DNA of 64,000 bases, taken from positions 11,333,501 through 11,397,500 of the forward strand of contig NC_088323.1 of the NCBI RefSeq assembly GCF_910592395.1. The letters run 5' to 3'. Both the position numbers and the translations under genes were made by a program. The notes under the pieces were generated by a model, which was given only the letters and a program-made list of their open reading frames with translations, did not search any database and had not been told where the DNA came from. Origin of the DNA: Lineus longissimus (taxonomy: Eukaryota > Nemertea > Pilidiophora > Heteronemertea > Lineidae). Shown here one piece after another: positions 42,448 through 54,219 of this stretch. Numbering within the stretch: position 1 is the stretch's first letter; every line of letters starts with the position of its first letter.

Positions 42448-43952
42448 TAGCTCGGCTGACAAAGTCAGCAATGCTGGTAATATTACTAAGGGAATGGTGT
42501 CTGTCCTTCCTTCCGTGTCACTTTTGGGCATTTTGTAACCGCGAGGCCTAGGCACTTCGTTGACACTGCTAAATTAGGCGTAACCCAAGATGAACTCAGA
42601 AAACCAAAAATCTGCGCGATACGACCTTCATTAAGCGAATGAGGTCATCGGGAAGTTTAAACTTCTTTCCTTTATACCTCGGTCCACAGAGGAAATACTG
42701 TTTTCACATCTGGCTGAATATTTTTTGATAATTTTTCATTTTTACTTGTAATCGAATTAGTTTAGTTTTAACCGCCAGTTGGCGCTACAGGCACATTTAA
42801 CTGAATTTTTGACGATTCAAAAGCCTGGGCTATGACGTATAGTTGCGCAGTTGTATTCTGCGCATGGAATTGGCCAAGGAACCAGGCTATATTTCAGCAA
42901 ACCCACTGTGACCAGTCTAAAGATGGAAGATTGATTTAGCAACACGGTAACCAATTTTCTGCTAAAAAGAAGTCAAGTAGGCGATATTATCACTAGTTTC
43001 TTTCAGTGGGTAGTCATAAGGTCTTTAGGGACTTTCAGAAATTAGTTCTTGAAAATTTGGCCACAATTCTGTGAAAACGATATTAGAAGTGCACACAGTA
43101 TGTGCAGTGAATCAGCATGATTCTGTTTGCATTTTAGTTTTTAGTACTACGATTCTTACATGAGTACAAATTAAACATTCCAAGCAACACAATAATGTTA
43201 CTCCCATAAAAATTGATTCAAAATTGACGGAGCTACGGCATTATGTTCGGCAGTTGGCAGCGCTGATAAAATATATTGCATGCTAATGTATGCCAAATGG
43301 CACACTTTAAAAAGCGCTCATTGGACAATGTAGGGAATCACCAGAAATGACGTCATCGCTGGTCTAAATAAAAATAGATTAGTTCCCGATCGACTCACTA
43401 GGGATACGAAGTAGAGCGCAATGTCATGAAAAATGACCCTTTGTAAATTCCAATCACCTGCAGGACAGGTCAATTTCTCTCAATAAAATCAATTTTGTTT
43501 ACTCCTGTAATCTCTACATTATTAAAAAAGAGACAGTGGTGTTAGTCCCAAACTGGTCATTTCTATTTATTTTGACCTCTGTTAAATCAGGATAGCTCTC
43601 AATTACACTTACAGACAGCATTTTGTATCCTTGTGCTGTACAACCCAGCCTGGACATACTACAGTTGTCCATGGAGAAGTCACATCCTCTCTGACACTTC
43701 TTGTCTGTAAAGCTACCGATACAACATACTGAACTAGGGATATCTTCCATTGCCTCCTGTAATATTTACATACCATGGATGATTAGTTCAATCATATTTT
43801 ATCCAGCTGGCAGCTCTGCATTGGAAATTTTAATGGTATAACATGTTTTCTGGACCTTCAAACAGTAGTGTAAAGCCGATATTTACTACTTTACACCCTC
43901 AGTCCTGTGTTATTAGGTCATCGAGCTGAGCGCCAGGCCCTTGGGCCTCTTG
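42448..43952 (+). mobile_element. Helentron-like H2 element with defined ends
   Basis: The element starts TAGCTCGGCTGACAAAGTCA after a T-run and ends GCCAGGCCCTTGGGCCTCTT. A GGCCCTTGGGCC hairpin lies just inside the 3' end. Copy 2 of repeat X near 61880 lacks it, which defines the borders. No target duplication is apparent. The interior carries a copy of the GGACACC-type repeat (about 43527-43600) and no coding domain. Confidence 0.72.
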
Positions 43953-44142
43953 TTGTACATTTATGTTTTACCTTACCACCAACATGAACAGCAAGCCATA
44001 CAGGGTTGTATATCCTCTCATGGTTTTCGCGTATCAGCACAGACTACTCATTATTTTTGTAACATAATCTGTAATGTTAATAATAAATATCTTATTTTGA
44101 TGGTGTTTTTTTACAAAGTGCTATTTTTTCTCATGTTTACAG

Positions 44143-44370
44143 GATGATGCAGTCTATTATCTACGAGTCATTCCGGTGGTCTCCACTGGCAAAGTGGTGT
44201 TGCTGTGCATGCTGTAGAACTGGTGACACGAAACCAATCAACCAGTCAGCCATGTGATTGACAGGATCGGGAAAGAAGACACTGTATCTTAGTTGATTTG
44301 TCCTTCAAGTTTTGGTCTTGTTTTACTGTATTATACAAGTCGATTGAATAAAGAAGCCTTGAAATTAAAT
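44143..44370 (+). other. Candidate terminal exon
   Basis: An acceptor (CTCATGTTTACAG) precedes 44143. An AATAAA at about 44347, followed by a diverged A-rich stretch, would end a transcript. Two frames are open. One gives 24 codons (DDAVYYLRVIPVVS...). The other gives 38 codons with a Cys cluster (WCCCACC) ending at TGA. Neither phase fits exon A, so assignment to a gene is not possible. Confidence 0.25.
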
Positions 44371-44689
44371 AGGCATCTCTGAATTTTTATTTATTATAAC
44401 ATTAAAAAATAAAGCTTGCCTATTGAACCTAAACTCTAGAACATGCAACCTTTAACCCTTATACTAGTGTCATGCTCGACCCCGGGTCGAGAGAGAGGGT
44501 AATGTTTAAGAAAATAAATTATCCATGGCGCAGTTGGAGTCCTTTATGTTTAGTTTATCTGCCAGTGTAAAAACGGCACTGCGTCTGATCATTTGATACC
44601 AGGAAACCAAATTGTTTCTACATGAAAATTATCGCAACTTGCAACTGAAAGTCAAGCACCTTTTCAGAAGAGGTCAGGCAAGGTGTATG
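44371..44689. other. Unassigned DNA
   Basis: AT-rich sequence. The CGACCCCGGGTCGAG palindrome near 44480 is the only structure noticed. Confidence 0.4.
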
Positions 44690-45025
44690 GTGATGGAAGA
44701 GATGTCATCATGCCTCATGTCACAATCAAGTAAGAGACCGCATTGTCGCCTGAATGATAGGAGACAAGAGGGTGATGTCACAATCAAGTAGGTGACCACA
44801 TTGTAGCCTTATCGATATAAGAGAAGAGTGTGATGTATGAGACGTTCTCATGCCTGATGTCACAATCAGCCTTATTGATGTAAGAGAAGTGGGTGATGCA
44901 AGAGACGGCATCATGTCTGATGTCACAATCAAGTAAATGATCGCATTGTAGCCTGATTGATATGAGAGTAGAGAGGGTGATGTTAGAGACGGCATCATGC
45001 CTCATGTCACAATCTAGAGACTGCA
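44690..45025 (+). repeat. Minisatellite, unit roughly 75-100 bp, about 4 copies
   Basis: The blocks GATGTCACAATCAAGTA, CATTGTAGCCT, GATATAAGAGAAGAG and GAGACGGCATCATGCCT recur about four times with indels. Minus-strand frames across it are repeat artefacts. Confidence 0.8.
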
Positions 45026-45390
45026 TTGTAGCCTTATGGGAGGGGATAGGGCAGTGTCTCAAGAAGTAATCTAAACTCAAGGTAATGAAGGAGAGATTTG
45101 CACTGACGTACTTTTATGACCATCTGCCCTACTTTAAGACTGTTATAGCTAAAGTAGTCGTGTTTGGTATCGAACTAAAGATAATGAACAGTAGGTTTGT
45201 GCTCACCCATTTTCATTACCAACTGACCTACTTGGAGACGGTTACAGCGAAAGGTGTCATCCGTGTTTGATATCAAACAAAACGTGTTCAAGAGTAGGTT
45301 TACCCTGATATACTTTTATGACTCACTAAACAACTTGAACACCGTTGGAGGAAGGCAGTTGCGTTAATGGATATCAACTGAAGGTATTGA
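45026..45390. other. Probable 5' remainder of the piggyBac relic
   Basis: No clear domain is recognised. The segment lies directly upstream of the piggyBac-like C-terminus and may be its decayed middle part. Confidence 0.3.
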
Positions 45391-45834
45391 AAGAGCAGTT
45401 ACAAAGTTGGGCGAACTGGTAAGAAGTGGTGGAAATATCTGTTCTGGGCATTACTGAATGTGGCCATTGTCAATGCCTACATTCTGTGAGTACAAAGTAA
45501 CCTGCCACTGCCCAGGGTCAAGAGGAAGTATTCTTTGAAAAAGTTCAAGTTGAATTTGATACACCAGCTTGTGAATGGTTTTACTTCCAGGAGAAGAGTA
45601 TCGGCTGTTGCAGGGGTTCAAAGGGATGTTCTTGAAACCATCCAGCAGAATGTCATGCTAGGACACTCCAAGGTACGCTTTGTTGGACGCAGAAGGGCCT
45701 GTGTACAGTGCCTCAAGCAAAAGCGCCGTGCACCAAGTGGCCGCTGCGTTGAGACATTCTTTGGGTGTGATGCATGCCAGGTAAATCTTTGCCAAACTGC
45801 TGGATGTTTTCAAGAATTTCATAACATGTTCTAA
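45391..45834 (+). pseudogene. piggyBac-like transposase, C-terminal relic
   Basis: The frame reads KSSYKVGRTGKKWWKYLFWA and LLNVAIVNAYIL, the conserved KWW...NAY region after the third catalytic Asp in piggyBac transposases. It continues into the C-terminal cysteine-rich domain (ACVQCLKQKRRAPSGRCVET, then CDACQVNLCQTAGCFQEFH). One in-frame TGA at 45487 interrupts it. The catalytic core upstream is not recognisable, and no TTAA-bounded TIRs were found. A domesticated PGBD gene is less likely because of the stop. Confidence 0.8.
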
Positions 45835-48536
45835 GTGGACAATATTGTTTGTCCTTTTCTCAAACTCTGGTTCTAGTACATTGTATGTTTGAAAGATAGA
45901 TGTGGAACTTCATTTCACCGCACAATTTATTCAGACTTATCAGTTCCTGATTCCGCTGATCAGTCAGAAGGGGTTAATAATTCTCTGTAGGTCAGCAGGG
46001 GTTAATTACCAGTATACTGTGTGATTCCAACTTGTTATGTGTCAAATATATCATGCTGAGCACTTACCAAAATTATTCCAAGCAGATTTTGCTATGTAAT
46101 TTCTTCTGGAATTATACCACTTTTTTACCGTTTTACGAGTTGCGGAACAGGGGGTTAAAAATGCCAAATATGTGCTCATGATCTTGGGAAAGGTGTTCCT
46201 GTGTGAAAAGAACAAAAAACTGAGCTGATAAAATAAAATAAAACCCTGAAAACCCTTTATTTCATTTTTCCATGTAATACTGTATTTGGTGGTTAGAGGG
46301 TTAATTTCCGAGAACACAAGGGGTTAATTTGGACTACTAGTGTCTCTAACATGTAGCCATGAATGTAAGCTTTCAAATAAATATAACTTGTAATACATGA
46401 TATTATATTTTTTGTATCTCTTTATTCCAAAAACTAATAGGCTGTTGAAAACTGAAAATGTACTAGAAATCCCAGTGAAACTATGGAATAAAATATTGGG
46501 ATCTCTGGTAGCTAAAGGGTTAATATATGTCAAATGTTTACCAAATTTTTACGGTAGGCTAAGCCAAGAAGGGTTTATAATATGTCATCAGAGTTTTCAA
46601 TTTCAGCTATTTCTCTCCCCCGTCATGAAAATTGCCTTCCGCTCTGTAACTTCATAATGACAAAATCTTTTGGCATGAAATTGAGTGTGCTGATAGAGGG
46701 TCATCCTCGGCACCCAGTGGTTTTCCATATGCTCCAGCTCTCGCTATTACAAACCCCTGGGGAAATCCATGCCCTTCAGACGGATTGTAGCGGTAGAAAA
46801 AAAAGCGCCCAATCAGAGCGTCGGTTGTATTTGAGTCTCGGAAAATTCGTAAACCACGGACCCAGGAATTAATGCTCTCAGATGCACTATCAATTGTATA
46901 GTCTTTTGCGCCATAGGGCTCGGGTCCGAGGTAGGTTAGTTAAATTTCCATGAAACGCGTATTTTCATTAGCTGCTATTTTTAGAACATCCAGGTATTTA
47001 TGAAAATTCTGAATTTTTCAGTGCTGTTCCTTCGTATTGCGCGCACCCCGCTGCAAATTTATTTCATTACTTAATTAAAACACAATTACACGTCTACACA
47101 ATGTTTAACAGCATAGAATCGATGAAGTATAAAACGATTTAACGATAGGATTATCTTAAACTTTATTCATATACATTTTATTGTCATATAAAACACTATA
47201 TATACATACATTACGCACAGTGTATCAGGTTATCAGAACAGCCGACCTTCGCTGTCGATTCTAATGGATTTTCTCAGGGTTTTGTATGGGACGTAGGAGT
47301 ATCAAAAACCTGAAGCTCAGGATGATAGAGGGTGGGCCAAAGGCGTGTCGCATCAAAGAATCGGCCAAGTTTGATTCTCAACTTGGCCACCAGGGGCGTA
47401 AACAAAAAACACAAAAAGTCTTAGAACTCATTTAATATTTGTCCGATTTTTACCAAATTTTAATGATAGGCTAAGCTGACACAGTTTCACAATATGTCAC
47501 GTGAGTTTTCGATTTCAGCAATTTTTCTTGCCCATAGATGGCGCTTCTTGAAAACCATGAAAATTCCTTTTCGCCCTTAACCCTATTGCAACCTAACGAG
47601 TTGATCCACTTAGGTTTTTCTGGAGGGGGGAAGTTTGTCGCTTTCCCGGTCAAATAAAAAAATGGCCTTAACTGAAGGCTCATTGATTATAAAAAAGAGC
47701 CCGCTAGGAGCATGCAAAATTCAAATGACTCCCAAGGTACTCCCATGAATCGTAATCGAGGAGTTAAAGCTGGGCCATCCCTCAGCTTCTAGGAAGGATC
47801 ATTGATCGCACTCGATCTCAATGATAAGGATTATTCCTAAGAACTCCTCCACAGAATTTTGTAGCTGGCTGAGAACTTCCATTGGGTAGGCCTAATCTCA
47901 TCAGGGTCACATGAATTGTTACTGAATTGAAGACCCAACTCATTGAAATCCCAGTCGTGTCCACATTGAACCATAATTTTCAGTCAGGTCTGAAATAAAC
48001 TTTTATCGATTCCACTCTTAAAATTTCTTTCATTTTATATTTTACCAATATTTCAGTAAGACCTAAATATACACAGATACCACCAAGGATTTTTAAACTA
48101 AATATTTTTCGAGATTGCCCCCACCACAAGGGAACATTCAATGCTGTGCTTGTTTTAACTTGATTTGAAATACCTGCACATGTATAACTCCAAAGTTTGT
48201 GAGTTTGATCCCACTTGAAAAGCTGACATGCATGCATAAATTTTAATGGTAGGCTAAGCTGACACGGGCTCATAATATGTCACCCAAGCGGCCAAGTTAG
48301 AAAACACAAACGCCTGACCACCAAACGACAAACTGCACTTGAATCATGATAGACAGCCAGCGACTGGTCTCCCTAGACTGCATGAACAACAAGTTCATTG
48401 ACGAGACTGGTCACAGAGGGGCTTTCTACAAAAGAAAAAACAATAAACTCCTCGAGCGAGTTCTTACTCGGGACCTTCGGCACTTGATTCATACCATCTT
48501 ACCCACTGTGCCATGAAGCTTGTGTGTGATCATATT
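45835..48536. other. Unassigned DNA with worn repeats
   Basis: Three short segments share the block GGTAGGCTAAGCTGACACGG followed by TAATATGTCA (about 46550-46620, 47460-47530, 48240-48290). This is another dispersed family with H1-like companion text (CTTGGCCACCAGGGGCG at about 47380). No gene is supported. An open plus frame at 46582-46872 has no recognised domain. Confidence 0.45.
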
Positions 48537-48905
48537 TTTGACTCACCGTAGGGGAGTCTATACAATACCGCTGTGTCCGCCATCCATCGTCGTCGTGTGT
48601 ATTCTAGTTCAAAAAGAGTGGCACGTTTCTTAACCACTAGTGTTTATAAACGTGACTTCGTACACAGGACCACCTAGGTCAGGTGAAATAATATTTTTAT
48701 TGTAGGTACTTTAGGTATTTTACGTACTTCAAGCAAGGATACATCACATGTCCTATGAGTTTTTGATTTGACCTACTTTTCAAGGTCAAAGAGGTCAAAT
48801 GGCTAAAATTGGCCACTTGATTGTAACAGTGGCACGTTTCTTAACCTTGAAACTTGGTACACTTGACCCTCTTGCTCAGATAACCTCTGACACCCAATTT
48901 AGATC
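48537..48905 (+). mobile_element. Helentron-like H1 element, truncated 3'
   Basis: The copy starts TGACTCACCGTAGGGGAGTC and holds GCTGTGTCCGCCATCC, a short GTC run and about 1.3 core monomers. It fades near GACACCCAATTTAGATCC without the 3' hairpin. Confidence 0.7.
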
Positions 48906-49996
48906 CATTAGTCATAGTACTTATTAATGTCGATCTATACCCTTGCTTGGTGCAAAACTGCCAAACTTCAACTCGTTATAATTCAGGTATAACATTGATT
49001 CAACAAAAATTATGGTATGGTATGTTCTGTATGAAGCATCTCAGTGAACTTTCACCCTAAATAACTGGATCGTATTTCTGGATTGCCCCAAAAAATGTCT
49101 TTTTGGGAAGGTAAATTGATCACCTTGAACAATATTATATCAACATGCTCTGTCGCATACTGTTGGAAAGGACGCAGCCATTTCTAGCGTCCGTATAACC
49201 GCCGATTGTCAAAAAGAAATTATAATTGTGCATATTATTAACAAAGTGTAGGATTTACTCTACATAATTTCTCTATTTCGGAAATTTTGCGAAAATCTAC
49301 TAGAAAACCCAAAATCCGCGGTTATACGGACAAGCTCCAGTTGGTTAATTGCACATTTCCATTTTCAAAATTTGAATAATGTTTTATAAAAGTGGAGAAA
49401 AACTGCTTGACATTTTGAAACTCTATCATTCACGTCGGTCTGTTTGCTATTTACAACACGTGCCCACTAGAGTGTGTTTCGAAATTTTATGGGTGCAAAT
49501 CAGCGGACCATTGAAAACCAAGGCCTATAATTGCTGGCATATTTCAGGGTTGCAGTTAGAAATCAATAAAAGTTCCTCGAGCACTGACTGTGCCTAAAAT
49601 CGGCGAACAGGGTCGAGGCAATACTTTGCAAGGTCATAGGGCTCAAGCTATTAATTTTCACTAATAAAGTGGCATGTTTTGCCATTATTTGTCCAGTCGT
49701 TTTTTTCCTTTGTTATGTATGCATGACGTATGCATCTGAATATGTTAACAACTGAGGTCAAAAGAGACCTACTATACTTTCCATGTTGTCTATATTGATT
49801 GACGTATGTTAGCTGTATGCAGGCCTTTGGGCCTCCTGTTTGTTGATCAACATAGCTGAATTTGTTGAGACTATATTTCGACCCTACAGTGTCTTCTTCA
49901 AGGTCCTTGAAGAAGACATTATTTCTGCTGTGACATCTTTTTATGTACTGTTTATTATCATGACATCCAGGCACAAGACCTTAAAAATTTCAGTTT
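48906..49996. other. Mostly unassigned DNA; possible H2 3' end
   Basis: No gene is recognised. Near 49808-49842, GTTAGCTGTATGCAGGCCTT then TGGGCCTCCTG resembles a worn H2 3' terminus, without an identified 5' partner. Confidence 0.4.
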
Positions 49997-50385
49997 TTGG
50001 CTCGCCGTAGGGGAAATTAGACAACACTGCATTGTTTGAATGTAACTATGGCATGTTTCTTAACATCAAAAGCTGTGAACTTGAAATTTAATACACATGA
50101 CTCCCTACGTCATGTAACCTCGGACATCGAATTGCGATCCGATCTGATTCTCGACTTGGCCACCAGGAGGCCAAAACTCAAAAATGTGGAAAGTGCAATA
50201 TCTCACATGTGAGTGACTTGTTTTGGAGGATATTTTTATGGTAACTAATCCCAGCAGTGATACATCACATGTCATACCGACTTTGGTTTGACCTATATAC
50301 TATATATGTGGCATGTTTCTTATCCAGGATGAATTCCTAACCAGAATATGTATACGGTGAGCACAATGGCCCTTGGCCATTTATT
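49997..50385 (+). mobile_element. Short complete H1 Helentron-like element
   Basis: Both termini are present: TGGCTCGCCGTAGGGGAAAT at the left and TATACGGTGAGCACAATGGC then CCTTGGCCATTT at the right, around about one core monomer. It ends roughly 90 bp upstream of exon B. Confidence 0.75.
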
Positions 50386-50477
50386 AAACCCTTTATGCAA
50401 CCCTTTCGCACATTATTCTCCTTTGATGATTTGAGACTTATTTCGAAGAAAAGTAAAACATATCACTCTCCTTACAG

Positions 50478-50600
50478 GAGCCTTGTCAAGTGTGAATGCT
50501 GTGGTGAGTGCTGTGACTGGGCAGAGACGCAAGAGTCAGCAGGAGACTGCACCCCTACTCGAGCAGGAACAGAGCCCAACCCAACAGAGGAAAGCCACTG
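50478..50600 (+). CDS. Likely internal exon of the unidentified host gene (exon B)
   Basis: An acceptor (CTCTCCTTACAG) and a donor (ACTG|GTATAT) bound 123 bp that is open in the phase-1 frame and leaves in phase 1. The translation is ALSSVNAVVSAVTGQRRKSQ, then a Gln/Glu-rich stretch (ETAPLLEQEQSPTQQRKATG), probably disordered. The frame fits exon A upstream and exon C downstream. A second open frame with many Cys exists but would need phase 2. No family is recognised, and the donor is weaker than those of exons A and C. Confidence 0.45.
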
Positions 50601-50789
50601 GTATATACATAAGTACAGACATATTTTAAACATTTTAAATGTGCTGTTAACCCCTTAGATGCCCAACCAATTAGTACCCCCAGACACCGATGTCCTATAT
50701 GGCCATGGTGACATGGCATATAAAAACTTAAATAATTGACATTGCACAGCTATGAATAGAAGATATGTTGCAGGACACGTAGTTGCTGT

Positions 50790-51034
50790 TAAAAAAAGAG
50801 CATTAAACAATATACATGTATTAAGTACAATTTTTCACAGCTTTTTGCTGGCAATGATTTTTTTGTTTTTTTTTGTCAATCCTCATCACCCCTCACATCG
50901 TCACTTTAATTAGAAAAAAGAACATTAAACAAAATATTAAGTACAATTTTTCTTTTTTCACCGCTTTTTGGTGGCAATACCATTTTTGTTTTTTGGTCAA
51001 TCCTCATCACCCCTCACCGCGTCACTTTAATTAA
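50790..51034 (+). repeat. Tandem duplication, unit about 125 bp
   Basis: Two copies of a unit running from AAAGARCATTAAACAA through TTAAGTACAATTTTTC and TCAATCCTCATCACCCCTCA to GTCACTTTAATTA lie head to tail, differing by a few substitutions and short indels. Confidence 0.85.
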
Positions 51035-51609
51035 CTGAGGCAACTACTCTGTCAGTAGTTCATTGGTTTGAATGAATTCTCTCTTTCTGTCTCCAACTAC
51101 CTGATGACTACTGATACCCAACTTTAAGAGAAAACTCACGAAAGACAAAAGCTAAAGCTTTCAAAATGTCAGTATTGGCAGAAAAATACCCCGGCAAGAA
51201 CCCTATTGTTTTCTGGCTATATCAGATTCGTTGAAATTGTTATTTTGACAAGTTTGTTACTCGTCTCAAAAGGTATTCTCCATTGAGAAAAATAGCACCT
51301 GTGTAGGAATTCCCTGCCACTTGCCGCCTATTGCTCGACCTCCCGCATATAGAGTAACTTGTGTTAACCTTGGAAGAGCCCACCACTCAGAAGAGAGAGT
51401 GTGCCCATTGACTGGAAGAGCCGTAAGCACTGTAATTGTTTGGAAACTATAATATAATATTATAGGATGTACCGCATTTTTGACGGACTCGTTTTTTGAG
51501 CTTTTGATTGATCCCCTGAAGATTGTACAGTCAAGTTTGTATTTTATGTACCGATTGATAGGTGAGTCTTTATGTGAATATGATTGCTAGATATTCACTG
51601 ACCATATTC

Positions 51610-51810
51610 ATGAAGGTATTGGAAATATTCGAAACTTGGCAGGCTGTCAAGGTTGAGCATGTCTTCGCCTCGCCGACAGCCGGCCTTCTTGTTGTCACCG
51701 GGCTGGGCATGCCAGGTCTCTTGGCCGGGGGCGTACAGTTAGCTAGCTATGCATGTTTCGTGTGGGCCTACATTTCTTTCGTGTACAATATGCTGACACG
51801 CAATAAATGA
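51610..51810 (+). CDS. Possible small two-helix membrane protein, 66 codons
   Basis: From the ATG at 51610 (51562 is an alternative) the frame begins MKVLEIFETWQAVKVEHVFA and has two hydrophobic stretches (TAGLLVVTGLGMPGLLAGG and LASYACFVWAYISFVYNML). It ends TRNK at a stop at 51808-51810. The DNA is GC-rich with frequent C or G in third positions, unlike its AT-rich surroundings. A TATA-like run lies at about 51450 and AATAAA at 51854. No homologue is recognised. It may instead be the last exon of a larger gene or a transferred fragment. Confidence 0.4.
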   Translation: MKVLEIFETWQAVKVEHVFASPTAGLLVVTGLGMPGLLAGGVQLASYACFVWAYISFVYNMLTRNK

Positions 51811-51859
51811 ATACATTGCCAGTCAAATGTGAGTATATCATCCTGCAGTTATAAATAAA

Positions 51860-53029
51860 TGTGAATTTAGATTTATCCAGATATCGATTGTGTATGTATT
51901 ATTTCTAGGCATGCCCTCAGCGCGATTCACTAAACTCTTCGCCTATTTTCGGACGATATTTTTTCTGAAATAAACTATTTCATCACTCTTTATCAACTCA
52001 TAAACATTCAATGACATGATTCATTCCTCGCTAGTCTACGGTACTTTATACTGGAAACTATATAGTAAAAAGCAAATTATTTTATTTCTGTCCGTACCTC
52101 CAACGCTTACAAAGCGAATCAAAAGCACATTTCAAGTTGTTGAAAAGTACAAGTCTCAAGCTACGAAATCATAGCTTTGACAAATATTTTGGATGAATAT
52201 TTACTGAGTTATGAACTTGTAGCCGACATGGCTTTTCCCATGAACACCTACTTGCTGCGCAGTTATACTACTGCGCCACCTTTAGAATGTTTTTGGCAAG
52301 AAGGAACTAGCAGTAGCATCACCTGCTTTGACATCCACCCACTGCAAAGGAAATGCATTTATTATTGCATGTCCATCATGGTGTTTAGAAAGGTATTTTG
52401 CTTGATAGTTTATACTATGTGACTGTTGAACAAGAATTTTAGATAAGAGTTCAAAATGTGAAACGTATCCCTGGGACTCGGAGTGGGACTTTTTTGCCGA
52501 ATTCAATATTTCATCAAACCAGGAGATTGTTAAATATGCCGCTCATGTTTCTAAAACTTGCAGCTTGTTTTACATCATTTTTATTTGTTTGTGTCCCAGA
52601 CAGAATACTCTTTCCAATGAAATAAAGTAGGATAATTAATTCCTTTCCACTAAGGAGATATTTACTTAAATATCGGCGACTATTTGGTATCTTTTCCAGA
52701 CTGCATGGTCTATCGACGATCTTTCCCACCACTTATTTTCGCACTAAGTGGCTATTTATAGCCCTGTGAGGCTGGTCAATTATGTCTAAAAATTACACAG
52801 TTTGGCTCTTCCCATTGTTTAGTTTAACCCACTGCGTTGGAGCAGTCACACATGCATGAAACAGTTGTAACGTAGACACATTGTACAAGGTTGGTGACCA
52901 TGATCCTGGGACCATTCACGGAGAGCTATTGACACTCCGAGGTGGGAGAGTGATTAGCTCTGCTAGCATGCTGTTTGAGAGTGATCAATAGCTCTCCTGT
53001 AAATTTCAAAAGGCAAGGCCTGAGGACGC
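51860..53029. other. Unassigned DNA
   Basis: No gene or repeat terminus is recognised. A local near-palindrome with GAGAGCTATTGA and TCAATAGCTCTC lies at about 52920-53000. Confidence 0.4.
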
Positions 53030-54170
53030 CAGACGAAGTAAGTGGAGTCCTATCAACTACAAGGGATACACCAGCTGTTAGCTACCCTACACCAGAGGAC
53101 AACACCACGGCATCACAGTCCTTATAAAGTCGGCCATTCCCAGTCACCAAATTGGACAACTACCAACAAACTACCCAACCGAAGCCATAACCATCCAGAT
53201 AAAGCCACCCAAAACCCCTCCCATGGGACTACTATCCTTATGCCTTAGAGAAAATCAGCTCCCAAAAGATTTCCTATGAATCGAGCTGACCAATCACAAG
53301 CGCATCTTAACTATTGGATTTCTCAACTCATGACACCCCAATTTCAATCCAGATTTCCTCGGGCTCAAGGACAACAGCTATCATCCATCAACTACATACT
53401 TTGCACACACAGAGGCATTCCCACTCCTATCCAACTTCGCAATACACGATCCTATGTAAAGTGATCGCCAACCCATGTCAGCTGATATCGAAATCACCAC
53501 CGCCATTCTGGAATCCACTTACAAGCCCAAGCCAGTATTTGACAAAGCAAGATGGGATGAATACAAAGCTTTCATCAGAGAGAACATCGACACCCTGCCA
53601 CCAGTCCAAGCCAACCGCCAGTCCATCGATCAAGCCATCACAACCATCACCAACATCATCCAAGCTGCCGACCAGAGAACGGTTCCCAAGACTACCAATC
53701 ATGTTCACCAACCATACCCACTCAGATCATCAATGAAATCAAGTAAAACTGTAAACTTCGCAGGAACTACATCACCCGCCGAGACCCAATCACTTAGGCC
53801 TCGATCAACAGACTTCAGAAGGAAATCAAGACGGACATCAAACCAGGACAAACAAGATCAAACCACCCACATCTAGAGCCCCAGAGCCTTCTGGTACACT
53901 GTCCACAAGAAAAATTAAACTGCTATCTCTACCCACCACTCAACCCCTGACCTTCGCAGCATCCTTGCATCACACCCTAGAAGAGCAAGTCATGGTCTTC
54001 CAGAAGATGTATAAAGACATTCACAGCGTCCCACCCTCTAGACCAGGATCTGAAACTATCAATGCTCACGTCAAAAAATGTGTCCAATGCCACCTGAGAC
54101 CCGACAACCCTTGTCCCAGCCACATAACAGAATTCTACACCAGCGTATCCCCTGCCATTGTTTTTGAAAC
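53030..54170 (+). pseudogene. LINE fragment: AP-endonuclease end and linker to RT
   Basis: Across three frames the translation shows TEAITIQIKPPKTPPMGLLS (endonuclease core strand), SDRQPMSADIEITT (a worn SDHxPI motif that ends LINE endonucleases), and KARWDEYKAFIRENI with the AIPK-like linker. RRNYITRRDPIT and NRLQKEIK follow. This order is the endonuclease-to-RT linker of Jockey/I/CR1-type LINEs. The RT itself is absent and several frameshifts are present. The DNA is C/A-rich, unlike its neighbours. Confidence 0.55.
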
Positions 54171-54219
54171 GGCATTCATGCGTAACAATTGTGCATGTGT
54201 CCGATTTGTTTACTTCTTA

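Larger units (their letters stand above)
39353..44093 (+). repeat. Paralogous repeat X, copy 1 (with H1 and H2 insertions)
   Basis: The backbone from GCTGGCTTCCAGCGGAGCTA through TTACCGTTTTTGGCTTTCTG to TTTCGCGTATCAGCACAGAC matches 57796-62026 closely. In this copy an H1 element (40314-42046) and an H2 element (42448-43952) are inserted at points where copy 2 is empty. The 5' block has the palindromic style of Helentron-like families, so X may itself be such an element. No coding domain is recognised in the backbone. Confidence 0.75.

Noticed and set aside
44726-45080. Minus-strand frames over the minisatellite
   Set aside because: Repetitive translation of a non-coding tandem array; no start context or domain.
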